37,100 nucleotides of DNA from SAR202 cluster bacterium (GTDB taxonomy: Bacteria; Chloroflexota; Dehalococcoidia; Lucifugimonadales; UBA826). Below are positions 1-9,131 of this stretch, piece after piece. Under the pieces are notes generated by a model. That model did not search any database and was not told where the DNA came from. It saw nothing but the letters and a program-made list of their open reading frames with translations. The DNA lies in NCBI GenBank assembly GCA_008373095.1, contig RQOP01000056.1:1-37100 (forward strand). Direction: 5' to 3'. The stretch's first letter is position 1. Each line of letters begins with the position of its first letter. A program made the position numbers and the translations under genes.

Positions 1-1
1 C

Positions 2-1438
2 GAAAGCTATTCTTACGCATATTCATTCTCCGACGAACTTTTGCAAGAATGGAATTGGTCGGAGCATTTTGCTTCCCAACCAGAAATACTCCGATATTTG
101 CAGCATGTGGCAGATAAATTTGACTTGCTGAAAGACATCCACTTTTCAAGCGAAGTCGCTATGGCAAGTTTTGATGAAAGCAGATCATGTTGGGTTATTA
201 AACTTGATAATGGATCAACTTTTACAAGCCGCCTATTCGTGACGGCTGTAGGTGTACTCTCTGAGCCCACATATCCAAACATCGAGGGCATTGATGTCTT
301 TCGTGGCGATTATTTCCACACTGCCCGATGGCCAAAGAGCCCAGTACAACTCGCAGGTAAAGATGTAGCAGTGGTAGGCACGGGGGCCAGTGGCGTGCAG
401 ACAATTCAAGAAATAGCTCCAGTGGTTAAAAATCTTACAGTTTTCCAGCGTAGACCTAATTGGTGTGCCCCACTAAATAATGGACCAATTAAACCGGATG
501 AGATGCAAAAGATTAAAGACGATTATGAAGATATGTTCATTCGTTGTTCTGAGAGTCAAGGCGGATTTATATGGACTATAGATCCTCGCAAACCTTTTGA
601 TGTTACTGAACAGGAAAGAATGGAATTTTGGGAAAACCTATATCGAAGCCGGGGAATGAGCATATACCAAGGGAATTTTAAAGATATATTGGTTGACGAG
701 AAAGCTAATAAAGCCATTTCTGAATTTGTGGCAGGTAAAATTCGAGAGAGAGTAGACGATCCGAAAATTGCTGAATTGTTAATACCAAAAGACCATGGTT
801 TTGGTACGCGGAGGGTTCCCTTAGAAACTGGATATTACGAAACATATAATCGCCCAAACGTAAATTTAGTTGATCTTAATAAGGCCCCAATAAAGAAAAT
901 TACAGATCAAGGAATTCTTACGAGTCAAAAAGAATACAAATTCGATTCAATAATTTACGCAACAGGGTTCGATGCAATTACAGGTTCTTTCGATCGTATA
1001 GATATACGTGGGTTAAGAGGGACTAAATTGAAAGAACAATGGGCCTTTAATTTGGAAACTTTTTTGTCTGTACAGGTTCTAAATTTCCCGAATTTTCTGA
1101 TGGTCATGGGACCACAGGGTTTAGGCGGGAATCATCCTCGAAATATTGAGTACAACGTGGAATGGATAACTAGCCTTATAGAACACATGAGATCCAACAA
1201 TTTAACCCGGATGGAGCCCAAATCAGAATCCGTTAATTATTGGTCCCAACATGTAAAAGAAAAAAGCGGAATGTCCTTAGTGAACAAGGTGGATTCATGG
1301 ATGACCGGGATAAATTCGAATGTTCCTAGCAAGAGCACTCGCATTGTAGGAGGTCGGTATGGCGGCAGCGTACAGTCATACAGGGGATTATGCGATAAAG
1401 TTGCGGCAGAAAATTACCAGGCTATGAGGTTTTCATAA
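2..1438 (+). CDS. Baeyer-Villiger-type flavin monooxygenase, 5'-truncated
   Basis: This is an FAD/NADPH monooxygenase of the cyclohexanone/phenylacetone monooxygenase family, which inserts oxygen next to a ketone carbonyl to give an ester or lactone. The reading frame is open to the window edge and the 13 residues upstream of the ORF-track TTG (ESYSYAYSFSDEL) are typical of the family, so the TTG is not the real start. The visible 478 residues carry the BVMO fingerprint FRGDYFHTARWP (about residues 100-111) and the NADPH-binding loop GTGASG (about 126-131). The first, FAD-binding Rossmann motif must lie upstream, as full-length members are about 540 residues. The substrate cannot be told. A convergent SDR follows, possibly supplying ketones from alcohols, but that link is inferred. 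Confidence 0.9.
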   Translation, partial: ESYSYAYSFSDELLQEWNWSEHFASQPEILRYLQHVADKFDLLKDIHFSSEVAMASFDESRSCWVIKLDNGSTFTSRLFVTAVGVLSEPTYPNIEGIDVFRGDYFHTARWPKSPVQLAGKDVAVVGTGASGVQTIQEIAPVVKNLTVFQRRPNWCAPLNNGPIKPDEMQKIKDDYEDMFIRCSESQGGFIWTIDPRKPFDVTEQERMEFWENLYRSRGMSIYQGNFKDILVDEKANKAISEFVAGKIRERVDDPKIAELLIPKDHGFGTRRVPLETGYYETYNRPNVNLVDLNKAPIKKITDQGILTSQKEYKFDSIIYATGFDAITGSFDRIDIRGLRGTKLKEQWAFNLETFLSVQVLNFPNFLMVMGPQGLGGNHPRNIEYNVEWITSLIEHMRSNNLTRMEPKSESVNYWSQHVKEKSGMSLVNKVDSWMTGINSNVPSKSTRIVGGRYGGSVQSYRGLCDKVAAENYQAMRFS

Positions 1439-1460
1439 AGGATCTATTTTCTGTTGATTT

Positions 1461-2225
1461 TCATACACTTGCACCACCATCTACTACTAGATGCTCTCCT
1501 GTTATAAATGAGGCTTCATCGGAGGCCAAAAATAATGCAGCATAAGCAACCTCTTCTGGCTTTCCCACTCTTTTAAGAAAATTAGATTCAGCCGCATTTT
1601 TCAAAAAGTCATCTCGATCTGCTCTTTCAAATGCGATGTGCTTTTCAGTCGCGGCGGTATAGATAGAACCAGGGCAGACTGAATTTACCCTGATATTAAA
1701 TACTGAAAGATCCATTGCCAGGCAACGTGTTAGCTGTAACAAAGCACCTTTGGAAGCGTTATAAGGTATAAATGCACGACCGGCAACGAAACCACCTATT
1801 GAAGCCATATTTACGATACTTGGAGAAGGCGAGGTTTTTAGATATGGGAGAGCATGTTTCACAACATTGGAAGCCCCTATAACGTTCACCTTGAATACTT
1901 TTTCCCAGTCTGCGTCGCTGATGTCTTCAATTTCACCGAATATAAAAGTTGCGGCGTCGTTAACGACTATATCTATCCCGTCGATTAATGAAGCTGCCTC
2001 TGAGATGGAGTTTTGAACGGATATTTCAGATGATACATCGGTAGTTATTGCGTAACTTACTCCACCGGAGTTTTTGATTTCACGGACTGTTTCTTCAGAC
2101 CCTGCCTCGTCTATATCCGCGACGACAACAGAGGCTCCCTCTGATGCAAAAATTTTGCAGATGGACCTTCCTATACCAGATGCACCGCCGGTGACAATAG
2201 CCTTTTTAGATGCCAATCGATTCAT
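1461..2225 (-). CDS. SDR family oxidoreductase
   Basis: A classical short-chain dehydrogenase/reductase of 254 residues, the usual length. It shows the nucleotide-binding motif TGGASGIG (residues 12-19), an NDAA variant of the NNAG structural motif near residue 89, and the catalytic Ser142, Tyr155 and Lys159 (YNASK). An acidic Asp at the end of the second beta strand (VVADID) suggests NAD(H) preference. The C-terminus (TGEHLVVDGGASV) is typical of the family. It probably oxidises or reduces a hydroxyl/carbonyl on a small substrate. It converges on the BVMO gene and is divergent from the CoA-transferase run, so co-regulation with either is possible but unproven. Confidence 0.92.
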   Translation of the reverse strand: MNRLASKKAIVTGGASGIGRSICKIFASEGASVVVADIDEAGSEETVREIKNSGGVSYAITTDVSSEISVQNSISEAASLIDGIDIVVNDAATFIFGEIEDISDADWEKVFKVNVIGASNVVKHALPYLKTSPSPSIVNMASIGGFVAGRAFIPYNASKGALLQLTRCLAMDLSVFNIRVNSVCPGSIYTAATEKHIAFERADRDDFLKNAAESNFLKRVGKPEEVAYAALFLASDEASFITGEHLVVDGGASV

Positions 2226-2344
2226 TTGTTTTTGCTCCTATTTTTCAACATTCAGCCTTGCAGTAAATTTATATGGATCTGACGGGCTTGACCAGATCAG
2301 CGATAATAGCGGTTATGACTAAAAATCTTGTGTAGAGGTTATCT

Positions 2345-3595
2345 ATGTCCGAACCGCAGAACTTATTAAGAAAAGGCGCCCTTGAAGGGGTAAGAGTAAT
2401 AGATTTTTCTTGGATCGTTGCTGGGCCACAATGTACCAGAATACTTGGAGATTTTGGCGCTGACGTAATTAAGGTGGAGAACGACGCTAACATGGATTAT
2501 ATTCGTGCTAGCAGACCAGTTGGTGGTTCTAGTTCACCTAACCGTAGCCCTTTGTTTACAACCCTTAACCGTAACAAGAGAAGTCTTACGCTAAATGTTA
2601 TGCATCCGCGAGGGATGGAGCTGCTAAAAGATCTTATAAAAAAATCAGATGTGATTGTGGAAAATTTCAGTTCCAGAGTCCTTGAGAAATGGGGATTGGG
2701 ATATGAAGAACAAAAGAAAATAAATCCAAAAATAATTTACTGCAGTATGTCAGGATTTGGCCATAGTGGCAGAGATCGCGATTTTGTCACCTGGGGTCCA
2801 ACGGCCCAGGCGATTTCTGGATTGACTTACATGTCGGGGTTGCCAGGGGAAGAATCGGCAGGATGGGGTTTTTCATATATGGATCATACAGGAGGGTTCT
2901 ACGGAACGATTGCCATAATGATGGCATTAATCCACCGAAATAAAACAGGCAAAGGCCAGCATCTTGATCTTTCTCAAGTGGAAAGTGGAATAGGTCTCAC
3001 GGGTACTGCCATTCTCGATTACACCGTAAACAATCGGCCTTTTCGAAGAGACGAAATGCCACCAGGAAATAGAGCTCCAGAGCGAGGTATAGCTCCCCAT
3101 AACACCTATCCCTGTAAGGGTGAGGATAGGTGGTGTGTTGTCGCTGTGTCTACAGAAGATGAATGGGATAGGTTTGTGAAAGCCACTGGAAATCCTTCTT
3201 GGGCCAGTGAGGAACGCTTTGCAACGATGCAATCTAGATTCGAAAATCAAGATGCCTTAGATGGACTTGTGGCTCAATGGACCATCAACTATAGCCCTCA
3301 CGAAGTATTTGAAATCCTTCAGGGTGCTGGAGTGCCTGCGGGTGCTGTTCAGACTCCGATGGAAAGAGTGGAAAAAGATCCTCAATTGAAACATAGAAAT
3401 TTCATTGCTGAGATTCCACATGAAGAACTTGGTACGGCCAGAGTGGAATCAATACCCATGAAAATGTCAGAAACACCTTGGAGTCTTGATAGGCCTCCTC
3501 CTTTGATTGGAGAACATTCAGCTGAAATATACACAGAGCTATTGGGTGTTAGTCCAGAGGAATTGGCCACTCTCTATGAGGAGGGAATCGCATGA
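2345..3595 (+). CDS. CaiB/BaiF family III CoA-transferase (first of a pair)
   Basis: A family III CoA-transferase of 416 residues that would move CoA between carboxylic acids through an aspartyl-CoA anhydride. The N-terminal fold signature is clear (RVIDFSWIVAGPQCTRILGD), and the expected catalytic Asp is Asp180 in YMDHTGGFYG. The small domain contains the common GNRAPERGIAPHNTYPCKG stretch and lacks the Gly-rich loop of true formyl-CoA transferases, so I do not call it frc. The stop overlaps the start of the next paralogue by four bases (ATGA), implying translational coupling. The two may form a heteromeric enzyme such as BbsEF or SmtAB; the substrate is unknown. Confidence 0.92.
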   Translation: MSEPQNLLRKGALEGVRVIDFSWIVAGPQCTRILGDFGADVIKVENDANMDYIRASRPVGGSSSPNRSPLFTTLNRNKRSLTLNVMHPRGMELLKDLIKKSDVIVENFSSRVLEKWGLGYEEQKKINPKIIYCSMSGFGHSGRDRDFVTWGPTAQAISGLTYMSGLPGEESAGWGFSYMDHTGGFYGTIAIMMALIHRNKTGKGQHLDLSQVESGIGLTGTAILDYTVNNRPFRRDEMPPGNRAPERGIAPHNTYPCKGEDRWCVVAVSTEDEWDRFVKATGNPSWASEERFATMQSRFENQDALDGLVAQWTINYSPHEVFEILQGAGVPAGAVQTPMERVEKDPQLKHRNFIAEIPHEELGTARVESIPMKMSETPWSLDRPPPLIGEHSAEIYTELLGVSPEELATLYEEGIA

Positions 3596-4905
3596 TTGAA
3601 CAGTCTGAACAATCACCCCCAGATAGAGTTGGCGGGGCTCTTGAAGGTATAACCGTTATTGAAATGTGTGGAGCAAGGGGTCACTTCATGGGCAAACTCA
3701 TGGGTGACATGGGAGCGAGAGTTATAAAAATAGAACCTCTGGGAGGATCTATCGAACGTCAGATAGGCCCATTTATGCATGACGAACCGCATCCCGATCG
3801 CAGTTTGTTTTTCTGGGCCCATAACACTTCAAAAGAAAGTCTAGAAATAAATATTGAAACACCGGAAGGTCAGGCAGTTATTAAGCATCTGGTTGAAAAC
3901 GCAGATGTATTACTGGAAGATTTTGAACCTGGATACCTCCCCTCATTGGGCTTGGGTTATGAAGAATTGTCGGCAGGGAATGAACAATTAATCATGACTT
4001 CACTGACGGCATTTGGACAGGATGGACCTTATCGTGACTACAAGTCTACTGACTTGGTGGCATTGGCTATGGGTGGAATAATGCATTCCTGTGGTTATGA
4101 TGATTTGCCAGGTAGCCCACCAATTAGGCCCAGCGGAGATCATGGCAATAAGATCGCTTCCCACTACGGTTTAATGGGAACTCTAGCTGCCTTATTCAAT
4201 AGACATTTTTCAGGAAAGGGCCAATATATAGATGCATCCGCTCATGAAGCATGTAATTCAACGAGTGAACATGCTCTTCCTACCTATCTTTATGAAGGTG
4301 AAAATGTTTTCAGGCAGACCGGTAGGCATCACTCCACTACCCCTACTCCAAAAACACTATGTAAAACGTCAGATGGAAAATATCTGATAGTGTTTCAACT
4401 ATTCAATAATTTGCATTCCTGGCTGTCTTTAGTAGGTTGGATGGCAGAAGCAGGTATGGCTGAAGATTTACAGGAAGAAAAGTATAAAGACATGGCTCGA
4501 GGCGGCAGTAGGGGTATGCGGGCAGCTACCGATACTACCGATGCTGACCACGCCTTTGAAGTCGTTCGGAGGTTTATTGCATCCCAGACATCGGAAGATA
4601 TCTATAGAGGTGCTCAAAACTTGAAATTTCCATGGGGGCAAGTCAGGTCACCGGAGGAGAATTTGGAGGATCCACATTTCGCTGAGGATCGAGGAATGTT
4701 TGCAGATATACCTCATCCAGAGATAGGTGAAGGGGTTAGCATCAAATACGTTGGGAGACCTTACCGATTCACAGAGTCGCCCTGGGAAGCTTTCAGGGCT
4801 CCACTGGTAGGAGAGCATACAAGTTCAATACTCTCAAATACTATTGGATATTCAGAATCGGAACTAAAGTCTTTGCAGAATAAAGGGGTCATTTCCCTTC
4901 AATAG
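3592..4905 (+). CDS. CaiB/BaiF family III CoA-transferase (second of a pair)
   Basis: The second family III CoA-transferase, 437 residues, overlapping the previous gene by four bases. It carries the N-terminal family block (GALEGITVIEMCGARGHFMG), DVLLEDFEPG in the middle, and the catalytic Asp183 in SGDHGNKIASHYG. The N-terminal block departs from the usual AGP-containing consensus, so it is a divergent paralogue and not a recent duplicate. Both members of the pair keep the Asp, so neither looks like a dead subunit. Together with the DUF35 and thiolase genes downstream it suggests CoA activation of an acid followed by cleavage of the acyl-CoA chain. Confidence 0.92.
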   Translation: MIEQSEQSPPDRVGGALEGITVIEMCGARGHFMGKLMGDMGARVIKIEPLGGSIERQIGPFMHDEPHPDRSLFFWAHNTSKESLEINIETPEGQAVIKHLVENADVLLEDFEPGYLPSLGLGYEELSAGNEQLIMTSLTAFGQDGPYRDYKSTDLVALAMGGIMHSCGYDDLPGSPPIRPSGDHGNKIASHYGLMGTLAALFNRHFSGKGQYIDASAHEACNSTSEHALPTYLYEGENVFRQTGRHHSTTPTPKTLCKTSDGKYLIVFQLFNNLHSWLSLVGWMAEAGMAEDLQEEKYKDMARGGSRGMRAATDTTDADHAFEVVRRFIASQTSEDIYRGAQNLKFPWGQVRSPEENLEDPHFAEDRGMFADIPHPEIGEGVSIKYVGRPYRFTESPWEAFRAPLVGEHTSSILSNTIGYSESELKSLQNKGVISLQ

Positions 4906-4984
4906 ACCCAAAACAAAAACTAGGTTATCTATTCCTCGATGGTGTTAATATGTCGCCAAAGGGAAAGTGAAAAGGAGATTTTAA

Positions 4985-5392
4985 GTGAAACAAGGGGTAA
5001 TTCCGGATGACTTCACTGCGCCATTCTGGTCAGCAGCGAATGAATCTAAATTGGTTATTCAAAATTGTTCCAAATGTGATCGTCTTCAGCATCCTCCAGC
5101 ACAAGACTGTGGACAATGTAAATCGGGAGACGATCTTGGATGGAAGGAAATGAGCGGTACAGGTCGTATATACAACTACGGAGTTGTACATGATTGTCCA
5201 ATAAGACTTCTTCAAGATGATCAGCCGTTTAATGTGGCCGTGATTATGCTTGATGATGATCCTGGTATTCAAATGTATTCCCATTTGCCAGGTACGGCTG
5301 TAGATGACGTTCCCGTGGGGGCGCCGGTCGAGCTGGTGTTTGAAGAGAGCGCCAATGGGCAAAAGATACCGGAATGGAAGGTAGTTAATTAA
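4985..5392 (+). CDS. DUF35 zinc-ribbon/OB-fold protein, thiolase partner
   Basis: A 135-residue protein with an N-terminal rubredoxin-like zinc ribbon (Cys28, Cys31, Cys42, Cys45) followed by an OB-fold region. This is the DUF35 architecture. These proteins form complexes with thiolase-like enzymes, as in archaeal acetoacetyl-CoA thiolase/HMG-CoA synthase, BbsAB and the Ltp2/ChsH2 aldolase, where they help bind acyl-CoA. The start is GTG, supported by AAAAGGAG eight to ten bases upstream. The next gene is the expected thiolase-like partner, 48 bases downstream. Family assignment is firm; the substrate is not. Confidence 0.9.
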   Translation: MKQGVIPDDFTAPFWSAANESKLVIQNCSKCDRLQHPPAQDCGQCKSGDDLGWKEMSGTGRIYNYGVVHDCPIRLLQDDQPFNVAVIMLDDDPGIQMYSHLPGTAVDDVPVGAPVELVFEESANGQKIPEWKVVN

Positions 5393-5440
5393 GAATTATT
5401 ATTGTAGGCATTGTTCGCCTACCAAAAGGGGATAAATAAC

Positions 5441-6763
5441 ATGGCAACAGGATACGCTCCGTCTTCAATGTATAGAAGCCGCGAAGGTATGGGTATATGG
5501 GAGCATAGAGGTAAAGTGGCTGCCGTCGGGGTAGGACATTCACCTACCGAGCGTAGGTGGGACGAAAAGCCAGAGACATCGGTAGGGGCATGGAGCATCA
5601 TGGCACTAAGAAATGCTATCGCCGACGCAGGGGTATCACCAGATCAGGTTGATGGCATCGTTATTGTGCCTGAGACAACCACGGGTGCTTTTTGGCCCGA
5701 AGATAAACCATTACCACAAGATGTTATCAATGCGTTTGTGCAAACTGATGACCCTTTAGATGGAATAGCCAAATTGAGCGTTGAATGGCTTCTCAAAAAT
5801 ATGCCAGAACTAACTAACATTAAATACTCAGTTTATGCGCCAGTTTGTATGTCAAATGCTTTGAACGTTGCAGCTCAAGTTGTTGGTGATGGTTTGGCTC
5901 ATACAGTTCTTGTATTGAAGGCATGGCATAACCTCCAAGGTCGTTACTATCAAGGTGGTCAAAATGCACAGGACGCGATTGGGGGCACAAGTGCCATTCG
6001 TAGTCTTTGGGGCGCACCAGCTTGCTATGGAACAGCTTTACAGTTTGCCGAATATTGTCGGAAATACGGTAAAGATCATGACATGATGACTCCGTTCATC
6101 ATCAATTCCCGCCGGAATGGGCTGATGTTTCCTGAAGGCTATTGGGCTCAGCATAGACCTGAAGAGTTAACGCCTGAGGATTATCAACTGGCAAGGTGGA
6201 TAGCAAAACCAGCGAATCTTTTTGATAATGACATTCCAATTATGTGTGCTGCCTCGTATCTGTTTACAACAGCAGAGAGAGCTAAAGACATGAAGCAAAA
6301 ACCGGTTTATGTTCTCAATCATGCAGACAGTGATGCGGTTCCAAGGGGACTTACACCCACGTTGGATGAGGTGGAAGCAGAGTGTGCCCTCACAGGACGG
6401 AAAATATATGAAGGGGCGGGAATAACTGCAGCCGATTTATCATTCGAAAACATGTACGACGGGTTCACCCAGTTTCACCAGTTTCACATTGAAGGTCTGG
6501 GATATAGGGGAATAGGCTTTGGAGATGCGTTGGATTTTTACCAGACTGACATAAGTATTGAAGGTCCGAACCCAGTATCTCCTAGTGGAGGAAACATAGG
6601 TAGTGGTAGAAGTAGGTTCTGGATGCACACGGATTCTATCCAGCAGTTGCAGGGTAGGGCTGGAGGCAGGCAAATTACTGGGGTAAATGCTGAGATTGGT
6701 GTTTCAGGAGGCCCAATGCCTCTTGGCGGAAATTATACGGTTTGGAGTGCAACGCCAGACTAA
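5441..6763 (+). CDS. Thiolase-like acyl-CoA lyase/transferase (SCP2-type)
   Basis: A thiolase-superfamily protein of 440 residues of the type paired with DUF35 proteins. I chose the ATG at 5441, preceded by AAAAGGGG, over the TTG at 5411. The nucleophile loop is present with Cys136 (APVCMSNALN), and the YDGF segment and GG-containing C-terminal loops are recognisable. However, the usual GHP histidine is replaced (SGGNIGSGRSRFW) and the second catalytic Cys is not in its expected C-terminal place (GVSGGPMPLGG). It may therefore not be an ordinary thiolase. DUF35-linked relatives such as Ltp2 act as retro-aldolases. It most likely cleaves or condenses an acyl-CoA made by the CoA-transferase pair upstream. 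Confidence 0.85.
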   Translation: MATGYAPSSMYRSREGMGIWEHRGKVAAVGVGHSPTERRWDEKPETSVGAWSIMALRNAIADAGVSPDQVDGIVIVPETTTGAFWPEDKPLPQDVINAFVQTDDPLDGIAKLSVEWLLKNMPELTNIKYSVYAPVCMSNALNVAAQVVGDGLAHTVLVLKAWHNLQGRYYQGGQNAQDAIGGTSAIRSLWGAPACYGTALQFAEYCRKYGKDHDMMTPFIINSRRNGLMFPEGYWAQHRPEELTPEDYQLARWIAKPANLFDNDIPIMCAASYLFTTAERAKDMKQKPVYVLNHADSDAVPRGLTPTLDEVEAECALTGRKIYEGAGITAADLSFENMYDGFTQFHQFHIEGLGYRGIGFGDALDFYQTDISIEGPNPVSPSGGNIGSGRSRFWMHTDSIQQLQGRAGGRQITGVNAEIGVSGGPMPLGGNYTVWSATPD

Positions 6764-6795
6764 AACACATAATTTTAATAAAGTGAAAGAATAAA

Positions 6796-7140
6796 TTGGC
6801 GATACTAATTAGTTTTGATATAGACGGCACTATGGAAATAGGAGACCCTCCCGGCCCCGTAACCTTGGAGATGGTGAAAACCGCTCGAGCTAGGGGGATA
6901 ATAACAGGGAGTTGTTCAGATAGACCTATGAGTGCCCAAAGGGCGCTTTGGGAAGAATACGGTGTCGAATATGATTTTGTTTGTTACAAGCACCTTCTAT
7001 CTGATCTCAAAACCCGATTTGAAGCTGAAGAGTACTATCATGTTGGTGATCGAGACGACCTAGATCGGAAGTATGCGATTCAAGCAGGGTTTGGTTTTTT
7101 CTGGCCTGACGAGGCAGCCGAAAATCCTTTGCTTCTTTAA
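6796..7140 (+). CDS. Small HAD-like phosphatase
   Basis: A compact 114-residue protein with haloacid-dehalogenase hallmarks: motif I FDIDGT near the N-terminus, a central Ser/Asp segment (GSCSDRP), and a motif IV-like GDRDDLDRKYA before GFGFFWPDE. It is shorter than usual HAD hydrolases and seems to lack a cap domain. The start is TTG, as the frame has no suitable ATG before DIDGT; the upstream AAGTGAAAG is only a weak ribosome site. It lies 32 bases after the thiolase gene and 68 before oxc, so it probably belongs to the same transcript. Its substrate is unknown. Confidence 0.75.
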   Translation: MAILISFDIDGTMEIGDPPGPVTLEMVKTARARGIITGSCSDRPMSAQRALWEEYGVEYDFVCYKHLLSDLKTRFEAEEYYHVGDRDDLDRKYAIQAGFGFFWPDEAAENPLLL

Positions 7141-7173
7141 AATGACCTCGGATTTTCCCACAACTTAATTGTT

Positions 7174-7185
7174 TATTCGCGAATA
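7174..7185. promoter_or_regulatory. Perfect 12-bp palindrome upstream of oxc
   Basis: TATTCGCGAATA is a perfect palindrome ending 23 bases before the oxc start. It sits between the HAD gene and oxc, in a place suited to an operator or an internal promoter. No regulator gene is in the window, so this is a candidate only. Confidence 0.35.
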
Positions 7186-7208
7186 CAACGACTGATAAGG
7201 AGATCCAC

Positions 7209-8942
7209 ATGGCTGATTCAGCTGGTGAGGAATTTGCTGATCCTGATAATCTAACCGATGGCTTTAACCTAGTTATTGATGCCCTTAAACTAAATGACAT
7301 CAATACCATTTACAACGTGCCCGGTATTCCCATAACAGATCTTGGCCGTATGATGCAGGCTTCCGGAATGAGGATACTTTCGTTTAGGCATGAGCAGAAC
7401 GCGGGATATGCCGCTGCCGCATCAGGATTTCTTACGAAAAAGCCGGGTATATGTTTAACAGTGTCAGCCCCTGGCTTTTTAAATGGCCTGACCGCTTTAG
7501 CTCACGCTACGACAAATTGTTTCCCAATGATTCTGATTAGTGGTTCTTCCGAGAGAGAAATAGTCGATCTGCAACAAGGGGACTATGAAGAAATGGACCA
7601 GCTTGCGGTGGCGAAACCACTATGCAAAGCTGCCTACAGGGTCCTCAACGTCGAGGATATTGGAATCGGAATTGCTAGGGCGATACGCGCTGCTGTCTCG
7701 GGGCGGCCTGGAGGTGTCTATTTGGATTTGCCTGGCAAACTTTTTACTCAGGTTATTGACATGAGTGAAGGTGAAAAATCCCTAGTAAAAGTAATTGATG
7801 CGGCACCAAGTCAGCTTCCCTCATCTCAGTCAGTTGAAAGAGCGTTAAATTTACTCAAAGACGCCGAGAGACCACTCATTATTTTGGGGAAAGGAGCAGC
7901 TTATTCACAGGCAGATGATGATATTCGGAAGCTGGTGGAAAAAAGTGGGATCCCTTACCTTCCAATGAGTATGGCAAAGGGACTTTTACCAGATAATCAT
8001 TCTCAGTCTGCTTCAGCTGCTAGATCCTTGGTCCTCAAAGAATCAGATGTAGTCATGGTTATAGGAGCCAGGATAAATTGGCTTCTGTCGCACGGCAAAG
8101 GAAGAACATGGGGGAATCAAACCAAGAAATTTATCCAGGTAGATATAGAACCAAAAGAAATGGACAGTAACGTTGAAATTGCGGCGCCAGTAGTAGGTGA
8201 TATAGGTTCCTGTGTTAAATCACTTCTTGACGGTATGGGAGAAGAGTGGCCCAAACCTCCGTCTGAATGGACGGAAGAAGTAAAAGACAAAGTTGAAACT
8301 AATGTTGCCAGAATGTCTCCAAGACTTGAAAACGACAATAGTCCGATGGATTTCCATGGAGCACTTGGTGCTTTGAAAAAAATTATTAAAGAACGACCAG
8401 ATTCTGTACTTGTTAATGAGGGTGCGAACACTCTTGATTTCGCAAGGACAGTAATTGATATGTACAAACCTAGGAAACGACTGGATGTAGGCACCTGGGG
8501 TGTAATGGGAATCGGAATGGGTTCTGCAATTGCCGCAGCGGTTGAAACAGGGCAGCCAGTACTTGCTATAGAAGGTGATAGTGCCTTTGGTTTCTCCGGC
8601 ATGGAGATTGAGACAATCTGCCGCTACAACTTGCCCGTGTGCGTGGTGGTGTTCAATAACAGTGGTATATATCGCGGGTTGGATACTAACCCTACGGGGG
8701 GAGCTGATGCTGCAACAACCGTATTTGTCAAAGACTCAAGGTATGACAAAATGATAGAGGCATTTGGTGGGGTTGGGGTAAGTGTAACATCACCAGATGA
8801 ACTGACGGATGCTGTAAATGAAGCTATGGATTCCGGGAAACCTACATTAATTAATGCTGTTATCGATAGTAGCGCCGGGACAGAAAGTGGCCGAATCGGA
8901 AATTTGAATCCCAAAAGTGTGGTAGCAGCAAAAAAAGAATAG
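7209..8942 (+). CDS. oxc: Oxalyl-CoA decarboxylase, ThDP-dependent
   Basis: A thiamine-diphosphate enzyme of 577 residues that decarboxylates oxalyl-CoA to formyl-CoA and CO2. The N-terminal half has the near-invariant OXC blocks [39 protein letters not shown] and [12 protein letters not shown]. The ThDP site is GDS followed about 25 residues on by FNNSG. The C-terminus has ESGRI, matching the active-site Ser and Arg of characterised OXC that help separate it from 2-hydroxyacyl-CoA lyases. The ATG start follows AAGGAG. A formyl-CoA transferase normally supplies the substrate; the only candidates here are the CoA-transferases upstream, which do not look like frc. A 2-hydroxyacyl-CoA lyase role is a weaker alternative. 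Confidence 0.92.
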   Translation: MADSAGEEFADPDNLTDGFNLVIDALKLNDINTIYNVPGIPITDLGRMMQASGMRILSFRHEQNAGYAAAASGFLTKKPGICLTVSAPGFLNGLTALAHATTNCFPMILISGSSEREIVDLQQGDYEEMDQLAVAKPLCKAAYRVLNVEDIGIGIARAIRAAVSGRPGGVYLDLPGKLFTQVIDMSEGEKSLVKVIDAAPSQLPSSQSVERALNLLKDAERPLIILGKGAAYSQADDDIRKLVEKSGIPYLPMSMAKGLLPDNHSQSASAARSLVLKESDVVMVIGARINWLLSHGKGRTWGNQTKKFIQVDIEPKEMDSNVEIAAPVVGDIGSCVKSLLDGMGEEWPKPPSEWTEEVKDKVETNVARMSPRLENDNSPMDFHGALGALKKIIKERPDSVLVNEGANTLDFARTVIDMYKPRKRLDVGTWGVMGIGMGSAIAAAVETGQPVLAIEGDSAFGFSGMEIETICRYNLPVCVVVFNNSGIYRGLDTNPTGGADAATTVFVKDSRYDKMIEAFGGVGVSVTSPDELTDAVNEAMDSGKPTLINAVIDSSAGTESGRIGNLNPKSVVAAKKE

Positions 8943-9131
8943 GCCGTCAATCGGTACGTAGTTGAAGACAATTGTATTTGAATTGATCTGCTATTTGACA
9001 ATCTCGGTTGCCGCGGTGATTTTTCCGATAGTTAGGTACGTTTTTCACTTGAACTTTCAAACGACTTCCAGATACTTTATAGCAACATAAGAAGTTGTTT
9101 GATTTAAAAAGCATTAAAAGAAAAATTATTA

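Noticed and set aside
2287-2320. TTGACC followed by TATGAC as a promoter for the first CoA-transferase
   Set aside because: The spacer is about 20 bases and the -10 match is poor, so it is not supported.
8117-8602. 161-residue minus-strand ORF inside oxc
   Set aside because: It lies wholly antisense to a strongly conserved gene, is Ser/Pro/Ile-rich as expected from a reverse frame, and shows no family motif.
8943-9131. 189-base gap searched for a tRNA or small RNA
   Set aside because: No cloverleaf, conserved TTCGA arm or strong hairpin with T-run was visible.
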